From Porodaedalea pini (Eukaryota; Basidiomycota; Agaricomycetes; Hymenochaetales; Hymenochaetaceae): 64,000 nt of DNA. This document shows, in pieces, positions 43,308 to 55,615 of this stretch. A model generated the notes under the pieces. It saw nothing but the letters and a program-made list of their open reading frames with translations, ran no database searches and was not told the DNA's origin. The number at the start of each line of letters is the position of its first letter. Position 1 is the stretch's first letter. The DNA lies in NCBI GenBank assembly GCA_002794775.1, contig NBAY01000072.1, forward strand, positions 124,001 to 188,000, given 5' to 3'. A program made the position numbers and the translations under genes.

Positions 43308-45573
43308 AAGATGGGGAATCATTCAAAAAGGATCGAAATGTGATAGCCGCTGCCTGACGGTGCGGGAGGATGTGAAGAAGTTCGATGGCGTCCAGATCAA
43401 TGGAAAGGCCAAGAATTTGGAATTGAAGGGATAGAAATTGGAATTGATTGCAAAGACGAATCAAATTGGTTCGAATGCTAAGAGAACGTGAATAAAGGAG
43501 ATGATCGTCCATATATGCGAGCAGAGGGCGGTGTGGACCAAAACGAGTGTTGTAAGCTATGATGGCATCTGATGCCGTGAAGACTGAAATAAGGGGGGAC
43601 AATGGCGATCCTTGAGGGACGCCCCGGTTGGGTTTAATAAAAGGGGCGGAAAAGAAATTGTTGAAATGAAAAGAGATTGGTCTGTCCCTAAGCCAGACCG
43701 AAAGAACGTGAATTAAGTTCGGGTGAACGTTGAAGAGGATAAGTTTGTTAAGAAGGCGATTGTGAGAAATGTTGTCAAAAAAACCTTGGATGTCCACGGT
43801 GAGAATAGAAGTGATGAGATAACAGTGGCGATGTAAGACACCACGGAACTGGTCGCTACCACTGAGAATGAACGGCTGGGTTAAGATGGTCGAAAGTAAT
43901 TCATAAAAAGCTGTAAGGGATGAACGATGCTTCCTACACCCGTGCTGGGCTTCGGGCAGAAGATTGTTAGTTTCAAAAAAGGGTTGTAAAAAACTGAAAA
44001 GGACGTGTTCGAAAAGTTTGCCAATGGTGTCAACGAGGGTAATAGGGCGATAAGCCCTTGGGACGGAAAAGTCAGAGCGTTTGGGTTTTGGGATAAAGGT
44101 AACGAGCAAAGTTTTAAAAGATAAAGGGAAATGACCAATTTGAAGGCATAATGAAAAAAGGTCAACGAAAAACTGTCCGCGGTGTTTGATAAGTAGCGCG
44201 AGGTGTTTGTACGAGATGTGGCTATTGCCAGGGCTCGTTTCCTGATCAATACCTCAGAGTGCGTCGTGAATATCGCTCATAGTAAGCGGTCTGAAATTGC
44301 GGAGGGCTGGGAGTGGAATGACCTCCGGTGTAGACGTTAAGGGAGGGAAGAATGTCTCGCGGAAAAGAGATGCCTTGTCGTCCTCGGTGAGTGTAAAAGA
44401 ACCATTGGTCATTTGCAGGGCCCCAATAGGGGAGCGGCGGCGAGCAGTACCCAGATATTGGTTACGCCAGACAGATCGAGCGTCAGAGTGCTGAAGACGA
44501 GCACCAAAAAAGGTGTTTTTGGCTCGGGTGAGTTCGATGTCGAGGTGTTTCCATGAATCAGGATGAGGATTACGACAGTGTGCGCGATAGAGTTTTGAAC
44601 ACGATTTGGACCACCAAGCATTGGGGTCGAAATACGAGCGCGGTTTCTGTTTGTTAAGAAAGGTAGAAGCAAAATTAGAAAAGGAAGATTGAAATGAAAA
44701 AAGGAGGTCGTCCAGCGCCTTGGGTGTATGAATGTCTGTTAAAGAGAAAGGGAAGCAATTAGATTCGCAGAATTCTGCAACAAAGGCGGGTAAGTCTTGG
44801 GAACGGATTGATCGAAGGGCAGGTTGTGGAGAAGAAGGGATCACATCCATGTTAAACAAAAAATTAAGTGGACGGTGATCGGATGAAATGTCAAGGGATG
44901 GATTAGAAATGGTGATATGGTCCAGGAGATAAGGGGAAAAGTCGTCTGAAGCGATGACAAGATCAATAATGGTTTTGACATTGGAAGAACGATTGAAATA
45001 AGTATGTTGGTTTGGGGGGTTACAAACAACGAGGCCATTGTCGTTGATCCAGTCAACAAGGGCACTAGATGCAGAAAAGGTGGCCGATTGGGCCGGAAAA
45101 GACCAAATATCCGAATGTCAGTTGAAATCCCCAGTAAAGATATTAGAGGGGAAATGCAGCAAAGGGAGGGGGTTTTCGAATTCGTGAAGGCTGGGGGAAT
45201 TGTAAATGTTCCAAAGCAAAAGAGAGGATAAGTCTTCCCGGGAAATGGAAATGATGCAAATATTAGGGGAAGGAGTGTCGGGGTCATACAGGGAGATGCG
45301 ATGAATAATACGAGGATGTACCAAGGTACAGCAATGAGGTTTAGATGGTGAAGAGGGTCTGAAAATGGTGTAAGGACCGGGGTTGCGAAGATTAAAAACA
45401 CTTGAACCCAAAGGGGATGTTTTAGATGGAATTATCGAAGAAATGGTTGGAATTTCCTGGAAACAAATAATGTCAGGTGTAAAGTTTGTGGTTGAGAAGG
45501 AACGTAATAGATAATCAAAGGTGGGTACCAAATTGCGGATGTTAAGAGAAAATACGGAAATATTGTCAGTCAT
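43308..45573 (-). pseudogene. LINE ORF2, 5' part: endonuclease and reverse transcriptase
   Basis: ATG at 45573, six bases after the ORF1 stop. AP-endonuclease signatures in order: FSLNIRN, ICFQEI, FTGDFN, DLVIASDD and SSDHRPLNF. Then RT: PRAYRPITLVDTIGKLFE, TVDIQGFFDNI (first catalytic D), GVPQGSPLSPLIS and AYMDDHLLYS (YMDD catalytic pair intact). TGA at 45118-45120 (GDFN-stop-HSD) and 44254-44256 (DAL-stop-GIDQE) break it; both fit CGA/CGG to TGA. The frame stops at 43308 where element D is inserted and resumes at 37036. Product would be the target-primed reverse transcription enzyme. Confidence 0.85.
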
Positions 45574-45578
45574 AGGAA

Positions 45579-47812
45579 TTAAAAGGGAGATCTATAATTA
45601 TGGCGAGCTGGACACTCCGGTGATCTGGCACTGTGGTTACCCTGGCAGTTAATGCAGTGGGCGAAGTGATCACATTGGAGGTTATTGGATGCTATACATG
45701 GAGCGCATTTAGCGACATGTACGGCTGTCCGGTGAGGTTCAGAGCAAATCGCGCATCGCACGACTGAGTGACATTTTGCTGCGGTGTGTCCCAAGCGATG
45801 GCAATTGTCGCATTGGTTGATGGTGGGGCGGGCTTTCATCTCCTCGAGGCGGCGGATGACTCCGAAGATGGGGACTGATCTGTTGTTATGTAAGAAAAAG
45901 TGGTCAAAACAAAGACGGGAATCGTCCTTGATTATAACCGAAACATTGCAGTAGTCCCGTTGATTGAGACGTTCGATGGATGACATGAAGCGAGGCGGGA
46001 ACATGAACTCGTATCCTTCGAATTGAGGGAGGGCCGAGATTTCGTCGTGTAGATCTTTTTCGGAGTAAAGGAGGTTAGTGTCCTTGTCGAAGACTGGGAC
46101 ACCCAGGATAACCATCTTAAACTGAGGCGAAGGCATGAATGCTCTCGCTCCAGAAATATTGATGATGTGATTGAGTTGGGTGACGAGGGAGTTGTACTGG
46201 GTGTCAAAGTCAGAACGAATGTTAGTGAAAGCAATCAGGAGATTGCTGTTAGAGGTGTATTCGATGTTGAGGATAACGAGATGTTTAAACAGCGGGTTGC
46301 CTTTCAGGCCTGCACGGACCGCGTTTTTAACAGAGATGGGAGAAGGGTGACAGCCAGGTCGCCCGGAAGTGAGAAGAAGATACGGCGGACGTTACGAACA
46401 CGCGTGTTCACCGATCTGTTAGACCGGTTGATTGGAACGGTTGATATTTCCCCTTGGGGGTTCTGTTCCGTGACTCATACTACTTTGGTGGGAGTAGTTT
46501 TAGGTTTCTTTTGGGCAGCTTTGGCATATGAAACAGTGGTAAAACCATCCTGGTCTACTCCGACTCCTTTGACCTGTGGGTAATAGATTGAAGTTTGTGA
46601 TCCTCGGGGTGCGTTGTGTGCAGAGTGGGCATAGCCATCTGGAGCAATGATGGTGCCCTCCGTGGTCATTCGGTAGCCTGAGCCCGGAATACGGGTTTTG
46701 GCGATGGCGGCTGCATAATCAGATTTTCCATTTTTCGGAGTTTGAACGCGTTGTTTGATGATAGGGCCGGGGGGTGGGAATTTGGGGTCATGGACAAAGC
46801 GAACCCCTATAGGATCAGGAAGAATCTTTTGCTGTTTGTTAGCGTTAGCATTATTGGAAGAAACTGGTCGAACTGTGGAAGCCGGAACGTCAGAAAGCTG
46901 TTTTTCGATGGTTTGGGTTTTTTCCGAAATAGAAGTTACCACTGCTGAAAGATGTTGAATGGACCTTGACATAGCGTGCATCGTATCTGTGATTTCTTGA
47001 TCACGAATGGTCTGACTGTTAACATATATGTTCTCAAAAACGTGTTTAAAGGACGGTGAGTGAATGTGGAATGTAGAATGAAAAGCTTCCAGACTCTCAT
47101 TGGCGGAGTTCTGGCGTGCAGTCTCGTCGTCAAAAGAATTGGATTGGCTGATCCAAGAAACCAAGTTGGAGCCAATGTTTGCGAGGATAGACCCGGCATG
47201 AACAGGATCGTCATACCAGGCCTTATCTGACAACCACGTGGGTTGGGAAATGAGCGTGTTAATCGTATTGATGGTGTCCTTGGTAAGCTTGGCAAATGCG
47301 AGGTTGACCTTTTCGGCGATGGCCGGGTCCTCCAGTTCATCGATATCGATCATGTCGTTGTCGACCTGCGGGGCCTGACTGTGCTGTTCGTCCGGGATGT
47401 ACAGATCGTCGTCCATAGCATCGTTGTCAATGCGGGCGGGGGGCGGGATTGACTTATGTTCTTCTTCCGAGTTGGAACGTTTAAGGGTGTTTTGTGACTC
47501 GATATCGGGTGTAGGGGGAAGATCTCCTTGTTTACGAAGTTTAGCGGCATGTTCGTCTGCCTCGACATCGGGTGACCACTTGTCACGATTCTCCTTTACT
47601 AGAGCGCACACGGCGTCGTTGTGGTTGTAGGTCTTGTCGCGACCACAAACGACACATAACTTGGCGGTCCCACTAACACACTGGCGACTGTGAAAGGGGA
47701 GATCCTGTTTACACTCCTCACACTTGGTGGGGTCCTTGGGATTAACAAGGGAACGAAGAGACTTGGTCTTGTGTAGAGAGGCTTTTGCCCTGGTTAACAT
47801 TCTGTTATCCAT
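45579..47812 (-). pseudogene. LINE ORF1 (gag-like, CCHC zinc knuckles)
   Basis: ATG at 47812. The N-terminal half has a Cys-rich unit (CEECKQDLPFHSRQC, CVVCGRDKTYNHNDAVC), then a long acidic and helical region with a heptad-like stretch (TDTMHAMSRSIQHLSAVVTSISEKTQTIEKQL). TGA at 46475-46477 interrupts, and the same frame continues (TVPINRSNRSVNTRVRNVRRIFFSLPG). A frame change near 46325 leads to GLKGNPLFKHLVILNIE, and the C-terminus holds zinc knuckles CDNCHRLGHTAAKC, CAICSEPHRTAVHVAKC and CINCQGNHSARSPEC. Stop at 45579. This order (esterase-less ORF1 with RRM-like middle and three CCHC) is usual for Tad1/I-like LINEs. RNA-binding function inferred from the family. Confidence 0.78.
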
Positions 47813-47940
47813 GGCGGAGAGAGTACGAGAAAGGCTGAAACCAAGATTTTCCCACGGTCGATGATGATAGTAGGAAGGAGTGATGGTAACGCGCGACGCG
47901 TCTCCTGCGCGTAATACTAATAGGCGCGTGAATATCATAG

Positions 47941-48105
47941 TTCGCGCCTGGCTCAGCCTCCGGACGATATTTATTAAAAAAATGTCGAGCTACAATACCA
48001 ATACATTTCTAAAGCAGCGCTTATAGTATACATGAAAGAGTCTTATGCTAAGGTGCGGATACAAAGAGGTCAGCTCCTGATTAGGTCAATGGGCAGACCA
48101 TATCA
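47941..48105. other. Junction between LINE 5' end and F-box gene
   Basis: Short AT-rich stretch (TTTATTAAAAAAATG near 47970); nothing else seen. The LINE 5' end is not exactly placed. Confidence 0.4.
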
Positions 48106-49773
48106 TCATGCGAAGTTCATCACACTAGGTAGAGGAGAGTTCTTAAGACGTTCCAGCGTTATCTGGAGGTTCTCCACATTTCCAGAGCCCTAAAATAATA
48201 ACCATAAGTCTCACTATTAGAATGAGCCGTGAAATCAGTCGAGCAGCATACCTTCCAGCTTCTGCTATCGCTAACAATAGTCCGCAGTTGCGACGACATT
48301 GTCATGAGTGCCCTCACGTCTTCATGCTTCAGCGTAGCACGCGGACCGTGCATCGTATGCGGGTCCGGCTCGTCGATAAGCGTTTGCAACGACCTCGACT
48401 CCGCGAGCGCAAGTGTGAAGCTCGTCTAATCCACGAGCAGAAGTTAGCGTAAATAAATATATAATATCGACAGAAGTCACGTACGAGATCCTTAACGGGT
48501 ACATGCATCGCCAACCTCTCGAGATTCCTACACCGCTGGCATATCAGTCTCAGGCTCGGGATTGGTACACCACACTTGACGAAACGTAACGCCGTCAGCG
48601 TCTCTGCATGCGCGTCCAGAATTTCATCAACCGTTGAAGACGAGAGGACGAGTTTGTCGGAGAGCTGCAGCGTCAGGCTTGCGAGCGGCGCGTTCGACGC
48701 CTTCGTGTGTGCAATGATACTACTCCATAGCGTCTGCACCGTCGCCGGTACGATTGTGTTTCGCGTGTCAAGGTGTAGGTGCCGAAGGCTGCTCACACCA
48801 GCAAATGACGTGCTCGTAGTCGTCGGGTTTTCCTGCATAGCCACGTCAGCATCGCAGGCAACTAGGACAAGCAGAGTCACAAACCCAGGTAGTCACCGAG
48901 AGGCTCTCCAAGAGCGGTGTGTTTGATATCAACTTGAAGACCATCGCGTGGTCGACCTTCATGCAGTTCCGAATATGCAGGCTGAGGAGGCCGGGCAGGT
49001 GTATGAGGATCTCCTCCAGTATCGTCTCGTTCAGCTCTGAAGTCAACTTCAGCGGTCATCAATTTCAGAAGGTACACATAACATAAGAAATCACTGACAG
49101 TGAACGTGAGATGGGTCAACGTCGGTCTCAGCACAGATATCCAACGCGGAAAGAGGTTCATCAAGCACCATGACGCGTGGTCAAGACGTACGCTCCGGAG
49201 GCCCATCACTGTTACCAACACTTCCGCCTGGTCCGTTGTGAGCGATGCATTGACCTGCAATTCCTTCAACTTCTCCTTTCTCGACAGTGTCGGCAAGAAA
49301 CAGGGGAGGACATTCGGCGCGAGCTTGAATCGCGTCAGGTTCGGGCAAATGTCCAATGATCGTATGCATTCGTTGAGGAACTCCTGATTCGGCTGGCCCT
49401 TGTACAGCGGAAATGCAGAGATGTCTTACACAGTAAAATGTTAATGTTACTTTCTTGCACAAATTCGCAACGACGAGCTCACCACAGACCCGGACATAGA
49501 CACCCAAGAACGGCTGAGCCAGCAGTGAGGCGAACGGAGATACTATCTGTTCAACGTCTCCATTATCATCTTCTCTAGCCAAGACACATCTTAAAATACC
49601 TTCGGGTATTTCTTCGCCTGGGTATGCGCAAACACAAGAGAGTGGTACAGCCGAGGCGTGACACCGTTCAGGAATGCCTTGCTAACGAGGGCGACGGAAA
49701 CGAGGTCATTTCCAGACAAATGAGAAAATATCAAGCCAAGGACGTCAAAGTGCAGGTTATAAGCAGAGACCAT
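48106..49773 (-). CDS. F-box/LRR-type protein
   Basis: ATG at 49773. Exon 1 (49773-49600) encodes the F-box: LHFDVLGLIFSHLSGNDLVSVALVSKAFLNGVTPRLYHSLVF. Exon 2 is 49546-49483 (SPFASLLAQPFLGVYVRV) and exon 3 starts at 49424 (DISAFPLYKG). Later exons hold leucine-rich repeat-like segments (LDICPNLTRFKLAPN; ILIHLPGLLSLHIRNCMKV; VSSLRHLHLDTRN; LTLQLSDKLVLSS; ICQRCRNLERLAMHV). The last exon ends at 48106-48108 (SPLPSVMNFA, TGA). Phases of exons 1-3 close; the two junctions near 49060 and 48890 are approximate. In the family the F-box binds Skp1 in an SCF ubiquitin ligase and the repeats pick the substrate; the substrate is unknown. Mushroom genomes hold hundreds of such genes. No break seen. Confidence 0.75.
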
Positions 49774-51196
49774 AGTCTTTGAAGATTGCGTTCGAGATGA
49801 AAGTTGGCAGCGGGCAGCGTCGACGAGCTGTCCAACTACCGGACCGCTTCTCGCTTATGTAATTTTATTCCCGCTTTTGTTTGGTGTTCTCAGCCACACC
49901 GAAACTTTCTCTCCAGCCGTCATTGGTTCTTTTAGATGAAGTCTTCATACGACTCTAGCTCACAAGATATTGTAACAAAGCAGCACGATGCGGTACGATT
50001 GGTATCACGTAAGTACACCTTTCTCTGCATCTCAAGTCTGTCACCGTGCGGTGCTCATTGTCCTCATTAGCAATTCATCATCTCTCGCTTACGCACAGCA
50101 ACTAGATCTGGGAGAGCTCCCGAAACCCGCATTGAAGTGCTGAGCTCGTAGCCACTCAATGTAAGCACAAAAGGTGTCAAATTCTGTACGTTGCTTGTTG
50201 TGTATTCTTCCGCGAGTGGTAAAAGGTTCGTGTCCTCCGCAATCTAGTCGGAATTTCTGATATTGATGAACGTATCCTGCGATTGCTTGTTCAGTGGCGA
50301 CATTGCGATACGGCCAAAAACAAAGTCGATCAGATGTGCATTTGACACAACTTTTGCAACGTGAAAGTAAATGTCAGTACCATTAGAGGCTGCTATTTTT
50401 TTCTCGAGCTCGACAGGTTCGCAGCATCATACGCTCTCTTGTGTTCTTTCCTGCTTCTGAATGCGACGGCTTTCTTCACGTGAGAGGCAATGTCTAAGTG
50501 AAGTCTACGGCATGGATAATGGAAGAAGGATGTGCACAGCTAGCTGCTGACGCCGGCGAGGACTTTCTCCGTCATCTCCTTATGTCTCGAGTGAAATTAC
50601 TCGGTATAGTCCGCCAAGCTTTCTATATGATTGGGGGTCGGCATTGCTCGAGTTGAAAGCGTGTGTTCCCACGGCCCCTGGCGCGTCGTGCCGCGCGTCA
50701 ATCTGTGTCGAAGAAAAACCTTCGTTTCTGTAGCTACGCTTTCTTCTCCTTCGTCTCAAAAATAAATAAGTAAAAATAAGTAAATAATATGATTGGAATA
50801 TATCTTGAATAGCCCAAGACAGATTTTTAATAAGTGAAAAATTCATCAAGATATTGTTAACTTGCTAGGAGAATCACTTGTTTCTCAGTGAATAATTTTT
50901 TTTAGAAGAATTCCTCATGGACAATTCATGTTTATCATGTATGAAATATATTGCAATAGAAAAAATAACAACTTTTGGGATGATGTATTGTCGATGGATT
51001 CTGAAAGTCAAGGGCCGAAAGATAGAAAATAGCGCTCACATGATAGCATATAGGCGTCACATCATCGCATCGTCATTGCATTGTCTCATTTCAGCTCTGC
51101 AACACGAGCCAATGGACTGTGGAATATGCATATTATTGTGAGTATACAGTATAAAAATGCGTATAGACTACTTACCGCACATTTTTTAATCCAGAG
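49774..51196. other. Long spacer, no gene recognised
   Basis: About 1.4 kb. The first half could carry the F-box promoter. The region 50740-51000 is very AT-rich with AAATAAGTAAATAA runs. No reading frame looks like protein, and no terminal repeats for the following element were found. Confidence 0.4.
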
Positions 51197-54100
51197 ATGT
51201 TGAAATTAGCAGCTGAGCAGCAGGCGGCGGCGCTGCAGAAAGCTTGCCAGAACCGTTGTTTGCCTCCTGGCGTGGAAGCAACTCCTGCGGTCAATTCTGG
51301 CATACAGAACAGTGCGAGAAGTACAGATACTACGCCTGTGTATACCCGGTCAGCGAAGGAAAGGATTGAAGGCCTGACGGCCAAATTGAAGGAAACAAAC
51401 CAGCAACTCACCAAGCATCAAAACCTCACCATCTCACAAGCCGAACTCATCAATGACCTTCACTCAACAATCGAACACCTACAGGAAGAAATCAGTACTA
51501 AAGATCTGGAACTTCAATCAACCAAAATCTCGCTTACTTCGACCACTGTCCACCTTGACAGAGCTCGGAATTGAGTTTCTTCCACTTCTTCCAGCCTTTA
51601 TGCCACTCGGAGGTCTGCCAAGCGCTTTGGAGCAGTTATCTCAAGCCTGCGATGCAAGAATAAGCTGTTAGGGGCTCAAGCTGAGGAATACAAGACAAAA
51701 CTCACTCTGTTGGAAGCGCAGATCACTGCTGCTCGTCGGTCGCTCGATCTCACCAATAACAAGCTTCGGGACGCTGAGGATCATCTAGGAAAGCTACGAG
51801 CTGAAACAAAGTTAGAAACAGGTGCATATAATCAAAGGATCGATAGCTTACAAAAGCGACTGTTACGTTCTCAAAAATATGGCCGGGCCCTTCGTATGCA
51901 TCTTGCACAAGCCCGGAGATGTATTCAAGATCTAAAGGGGTTCAAAAAAGCTGCTATGAAGACTATTAGGCTCACGGAAAGAGGAATCTACACTTCACCT
52001 ATTCATTCACTCATCCGTCGTCTCGTTCTGCTTAGTTGCCCTACCTCGAATGCTGGAAAGGTGGTTGCAGCTTTTGTCCAGTTTGCAGCCGCTTTCCTCA
52101 GGACGAAAATGTTGAAATCTAAGAAAAGAACACCAACACCAAGTCAGCGAATGGTCAGTCAGATTTTAGGTTAAGGAGACGTAGCTGTGGATATACAACT
52201 GGGCTACGAACTCCTTCAAACTCCAGGTAAGCTACTTTAAAAATGCGAAACCAGACGCATATACTTACTTTTGTAGGGTTTACAACTGGGGGTGACAGAA
52301 TGAGCAACAAGAATCAAAATTTTGAGTCTTTTCACATCAATCTCCAAGCCCCGAAAATGTACCTGAATAGCGAGAACTCCTCATCCCCTTTGTCCTCCAT
52401 CTCCACCAAACATTCCTCATACTCAGCCACTGAAGATGCGGAGCATAAAGTACACTTTGCTGGTGTTCGAATGTCAGCAAACCATCTGTCTGAAACTCAG
52501 AAAGACGGTGATGTTATCTGCCTGAACGATATCATCGAAACCTTCAAGAAGAGTCCGTTAGCATCATCGGTAAAGCTGCTGGAGCAGCCATTCGATGACA
52601 CATTCCTCGCAATGAAGTACGCTGGGTCGCATGGCAACCACGCAGAAGACCAAAAGGCAAAGCATCGCCTGCTTGCCAAATGGAAAGAGGAGCTGTTGAT
52701 GCATGGACTTGGCGCATGCTTTCTATTCTCGAAGACCCAGGACAAGCGCAATGTCCTCATTTTAGAGTCCAAGAGGGCCTTGATTTCTAAGCTCGGCGGC
52801 GAATCTGTTTGGGATAGCCTGGGCACACAAGAAAGAGAGGAAAAAGAATTAGTTCTCATGGATAACCTTGCTGAATCTTTTTCCGGAGAAGCGTACCTTG
52901 CTCTTTTGGAGGAGGAGAGACGACAGCTGAAACTCTTTGTCTGGACTGGGTGCGACATGCACAAGGATCTAAATGCCATCAAAGGGGGAGATTCAGGGAT
53001 GCGAGAGAAATGGAAGGAGCTCAGGATCACACCTGTTGGACTCATGAACTGCGATAACACAGCCGTCCTTGATCTCACGGAAGGACATGGCGAGGAGGAG
53101 AGCGCAGTGGAGAAGCAGGCGTGCGAGGTTACGACAGGAGGCGTGGTCAAACTCGCTGGTCTCATCGGCGTGCTGTTAAATCATAAAGATGACAAGAAAG
53201 GACAGCAACACACCTTTCACAATTATGCAATATTCATTCTTGGATGCATCTTTACATTCCCTGACACCTCCAATACTCACTACTCTTCATATCTTGAAGC
53301 CGCAGCTGAAATTATAGCGAACCTGGAGTTTTATACTGAGTATATGCATTTCATTCAAGATTCAAAAGGGAAGCGTACCCTCAATCACCTCGAGTCGAAC
53401 GTCTTAAAGGGTCTCGAGGATCCCCCAACACTCACAGAGCTCGCAGCTCTTGCGCTTTACCAAGAAGCGGTCTCCTTTTCATATATCTCATCCATCCGCG
53501 GCCCTGGTCTTCAGCATGCAAATGCACTCGAGCTTGGTCCCCTGCAGCAAAAGGTCAAGACCCACATAAAAAAGCTCATCAACAAGCCTCAGTTGATCCT
53601 TTCTCTGACTGCAAGCCCTCAAGAAGCAACCATGAATGGTTTTGAGACCTGGAAACGAGCGGACATGGTCAGCGCGATCCACAAGATTCGTTCGAAGCTA
53701 CCGTACCTTGAAGAAATCTTCCTGGCATTACTTTCGGGCGCGTTGGAGACTTGGGAAAGGTTTACATCAGAGTTTGTGGATGATGGATCTATTGCAGCAC
53801 TCACTGAAGGTGAAAAGGAGATCGCGTGGATGCTGCCGACAAATGACGCGAATGAGGGGGCTCTTGGCACCTATCGAATCTTTGCACGAAAAAATCCATC
53901 CAGCACAATAAAGCTATTCAATTCAATTTTTAGATTTTGGCAAAACAACACGCAAGAATTCATGGATACGGTACTTACTGGTCACGAAAACAACGCCTTT
54001 CTGAGAAAAGAAGCATGCAAAAGGGATACCAAGGGACTCGACAGGAAATGCCGCCATGAGATACACGAAGAGCACATGGAGGAAATAGCCTGTAAGAGAC

Positions 54101-54372
54101 ACAAGGATGAAGCTAGAGCTCAGAAGAAAACGGAACAGAACGAATGGCTTGATGGGATCGATATCCAGCAGGATCGCGAGCTCATGAACAAGATGACTGT
54201 GCCACAGTTGAGGGACCAATTGGACAAGCTCAGGAGGATTGATACCCAGATACCCATAGACAGCAAGATGAAGAAAAAGGCAGATAAATTATTGGAACTC
54301 CTTAATGCATTAGATAGGTATGATAGTTCGGCTTGTACTACTAGTACTAGTAATTCTGTAGATAATTCTTAG
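51197..54372 (+). pseudogene. Dispersed coiled-coil plus transposase-like family member
   Basis: I recognise this as one copy of a repetitive protein family common in Agaricomycetes, from features such as FVWTGCDMHKDLNAIKGG, FPDTSNTHYSSY and MLPTNDANEGALGTYR. N-terminal block (51197-52174): coiled coil (KERIEGLTAKLKETNQQLTKHQ; LEAQITAARRSLDLTNNKLRD). Main block (52243-54372): 709-codon frame. A TGA at 51572 and a TAA at 52172 interrupt the first block, and an intron (about 52229-52276) joins YELLQTP to GFTTGGD. The charged, Lys/Arg-rich C-terminus (KCRHEIHEEHMEEIACKRHKD) suits a DNA-binding nuclear protein. A DDE-type transposase is likely but not proven; no terminal repeats were found. Broken by two stops. 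Confidence 0.6.
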
Positions 54373-55615
54373 TGCCGCTGCCAGGCAAATAAGTGGTGGC
54401 AGAAGCATGTAATCGACTGATCAACCTCGAGAACTTTCCCTCAGGGCTTCTCATTACACATCCCACAACTTAATTTCGATAGATTCTGTCCAGGGAACTG
54501 CTGGCAGAATTTCTAGTGTTTCTATGCGTGCTTGTGAAACTTTTGACAATCGCATTGCCACAAATTTCTATATTAGGTGCATATTTACACTCTGACTAAA
54601 AAAAATGAGGCACGCTTTTCTAACGTGCAATGCCAATCCCCAATATGATGACTCTGACAGATCCTTCCATCTTGACATAACTCTAGCAGAGTGTGACTAT
54701 CTGTATGGCCCAACTCCGTGTTTCTGTTGGTAAGTGTACAATGTGGTATTATACATCAGCTGGTCAATTGACACCTTTGGTAACTAAGCAGCAACATGCA
54801 GGACATTAACACTTCTCACAGAGCCCACTGGCTGTCAGAGACAGCTTCCTAAATTCAGTATTTCACCGAGCTATCCTAACCTTGGAACACAGCCAGAGAA
54901 CTCTGTTCGTTGATAAAGATGTGTATAGCCAGTCGAGATGGACAATCGGTGTCTTCATCTTCCAAAGTTGATGTGTCGATCGATGCCAAAAAGTGAGGTT
55001 GACAAACAACTTGTCTAGTCATGCTCAGCTTTACATTCTGTCAGCCAGGCGTCGCTATGAGCTTCCACAAATGGTACAAATCACTCTACTCCTCAAAGGT
55101 TACATCTTCATTTCTGACCTTGAACCACAGTTCATGCTTCCTTGCCTATGTGCCAAAAGATGTTCATGAAGATTCTAGTACAGAAAGAGTTATAGTCAAA
55201 CATCTAAATAAGGATATGGTGCAGTGGACAGACTTTCCTGCTTTTATTGAGAGGAAATTCTTATTAAGGTTTCTGTTCTTATTCAACAAAAAAAAAGCCA
55301 TTGACAGTTATTCTTACCCAGACATTCGACTGCAGTGCTAAAGATATGACAGAAAAGTGTTAGTAAGTGGGGTTGGGCTGAATGATTAAGAGCAAAGGAA
55401 AGGAGAGTGGAACTTCATTATATCATAGTACCCCCAATCTCTTCACAACAACATTAGAGCTATGGATTGCTGTCCTGGGCATTTCCTTGATCATGAATTG
55501 TATTCTGACTTGAATGAGATATCTCTTGTCTGCTCCTGTCCAAGCACAAACAAAACTGCGGATGACCTTCCTGGCCCTGGTCGCATGCTTGGAAAGCTCT
55601 ATGACTTTGTGGGCC
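54373..55615. other. Spacer with no recognised gene
   Basis: AT-rich; the frames at 55021-55341 and 55514-55750 show no recognisable protein. The second overlaps the edge of the palindrome that starts at 55616. Confidence 0.4.

Larger units (their letters stand above)
35373..47940 (-). mobile_element. Non-LTR retrotransposon (LINE, Tad1/I-like), split by chromovirus D
   Basis: Two blocks on the minus strand, 47940-43308 and 37036 to about 35400, interrupted by element D with AAGAT at both edges. ORF1 has CCHC knuckles; ORF2 has apurinic endonuclease, RT and RNase H. No long terminal repeats of its own. The ends are not exactly placed: the 5' end lies near 47.94 kb, and the 3' flank reaches the pogo element at 35.37 kb. 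Total length without D would be about 6.3 kb. Several TGA stops and frameshifts make it inactive. Confidence 0.82.

Noticed and set aside
46470..46480. ATGA overlap suggesting stop-restart coupling of LINE ORFs
   Set aside because: After the TGA the ORF1 frame stays open and protein-like, so the stop is better read as a CGA to TGA mutation.
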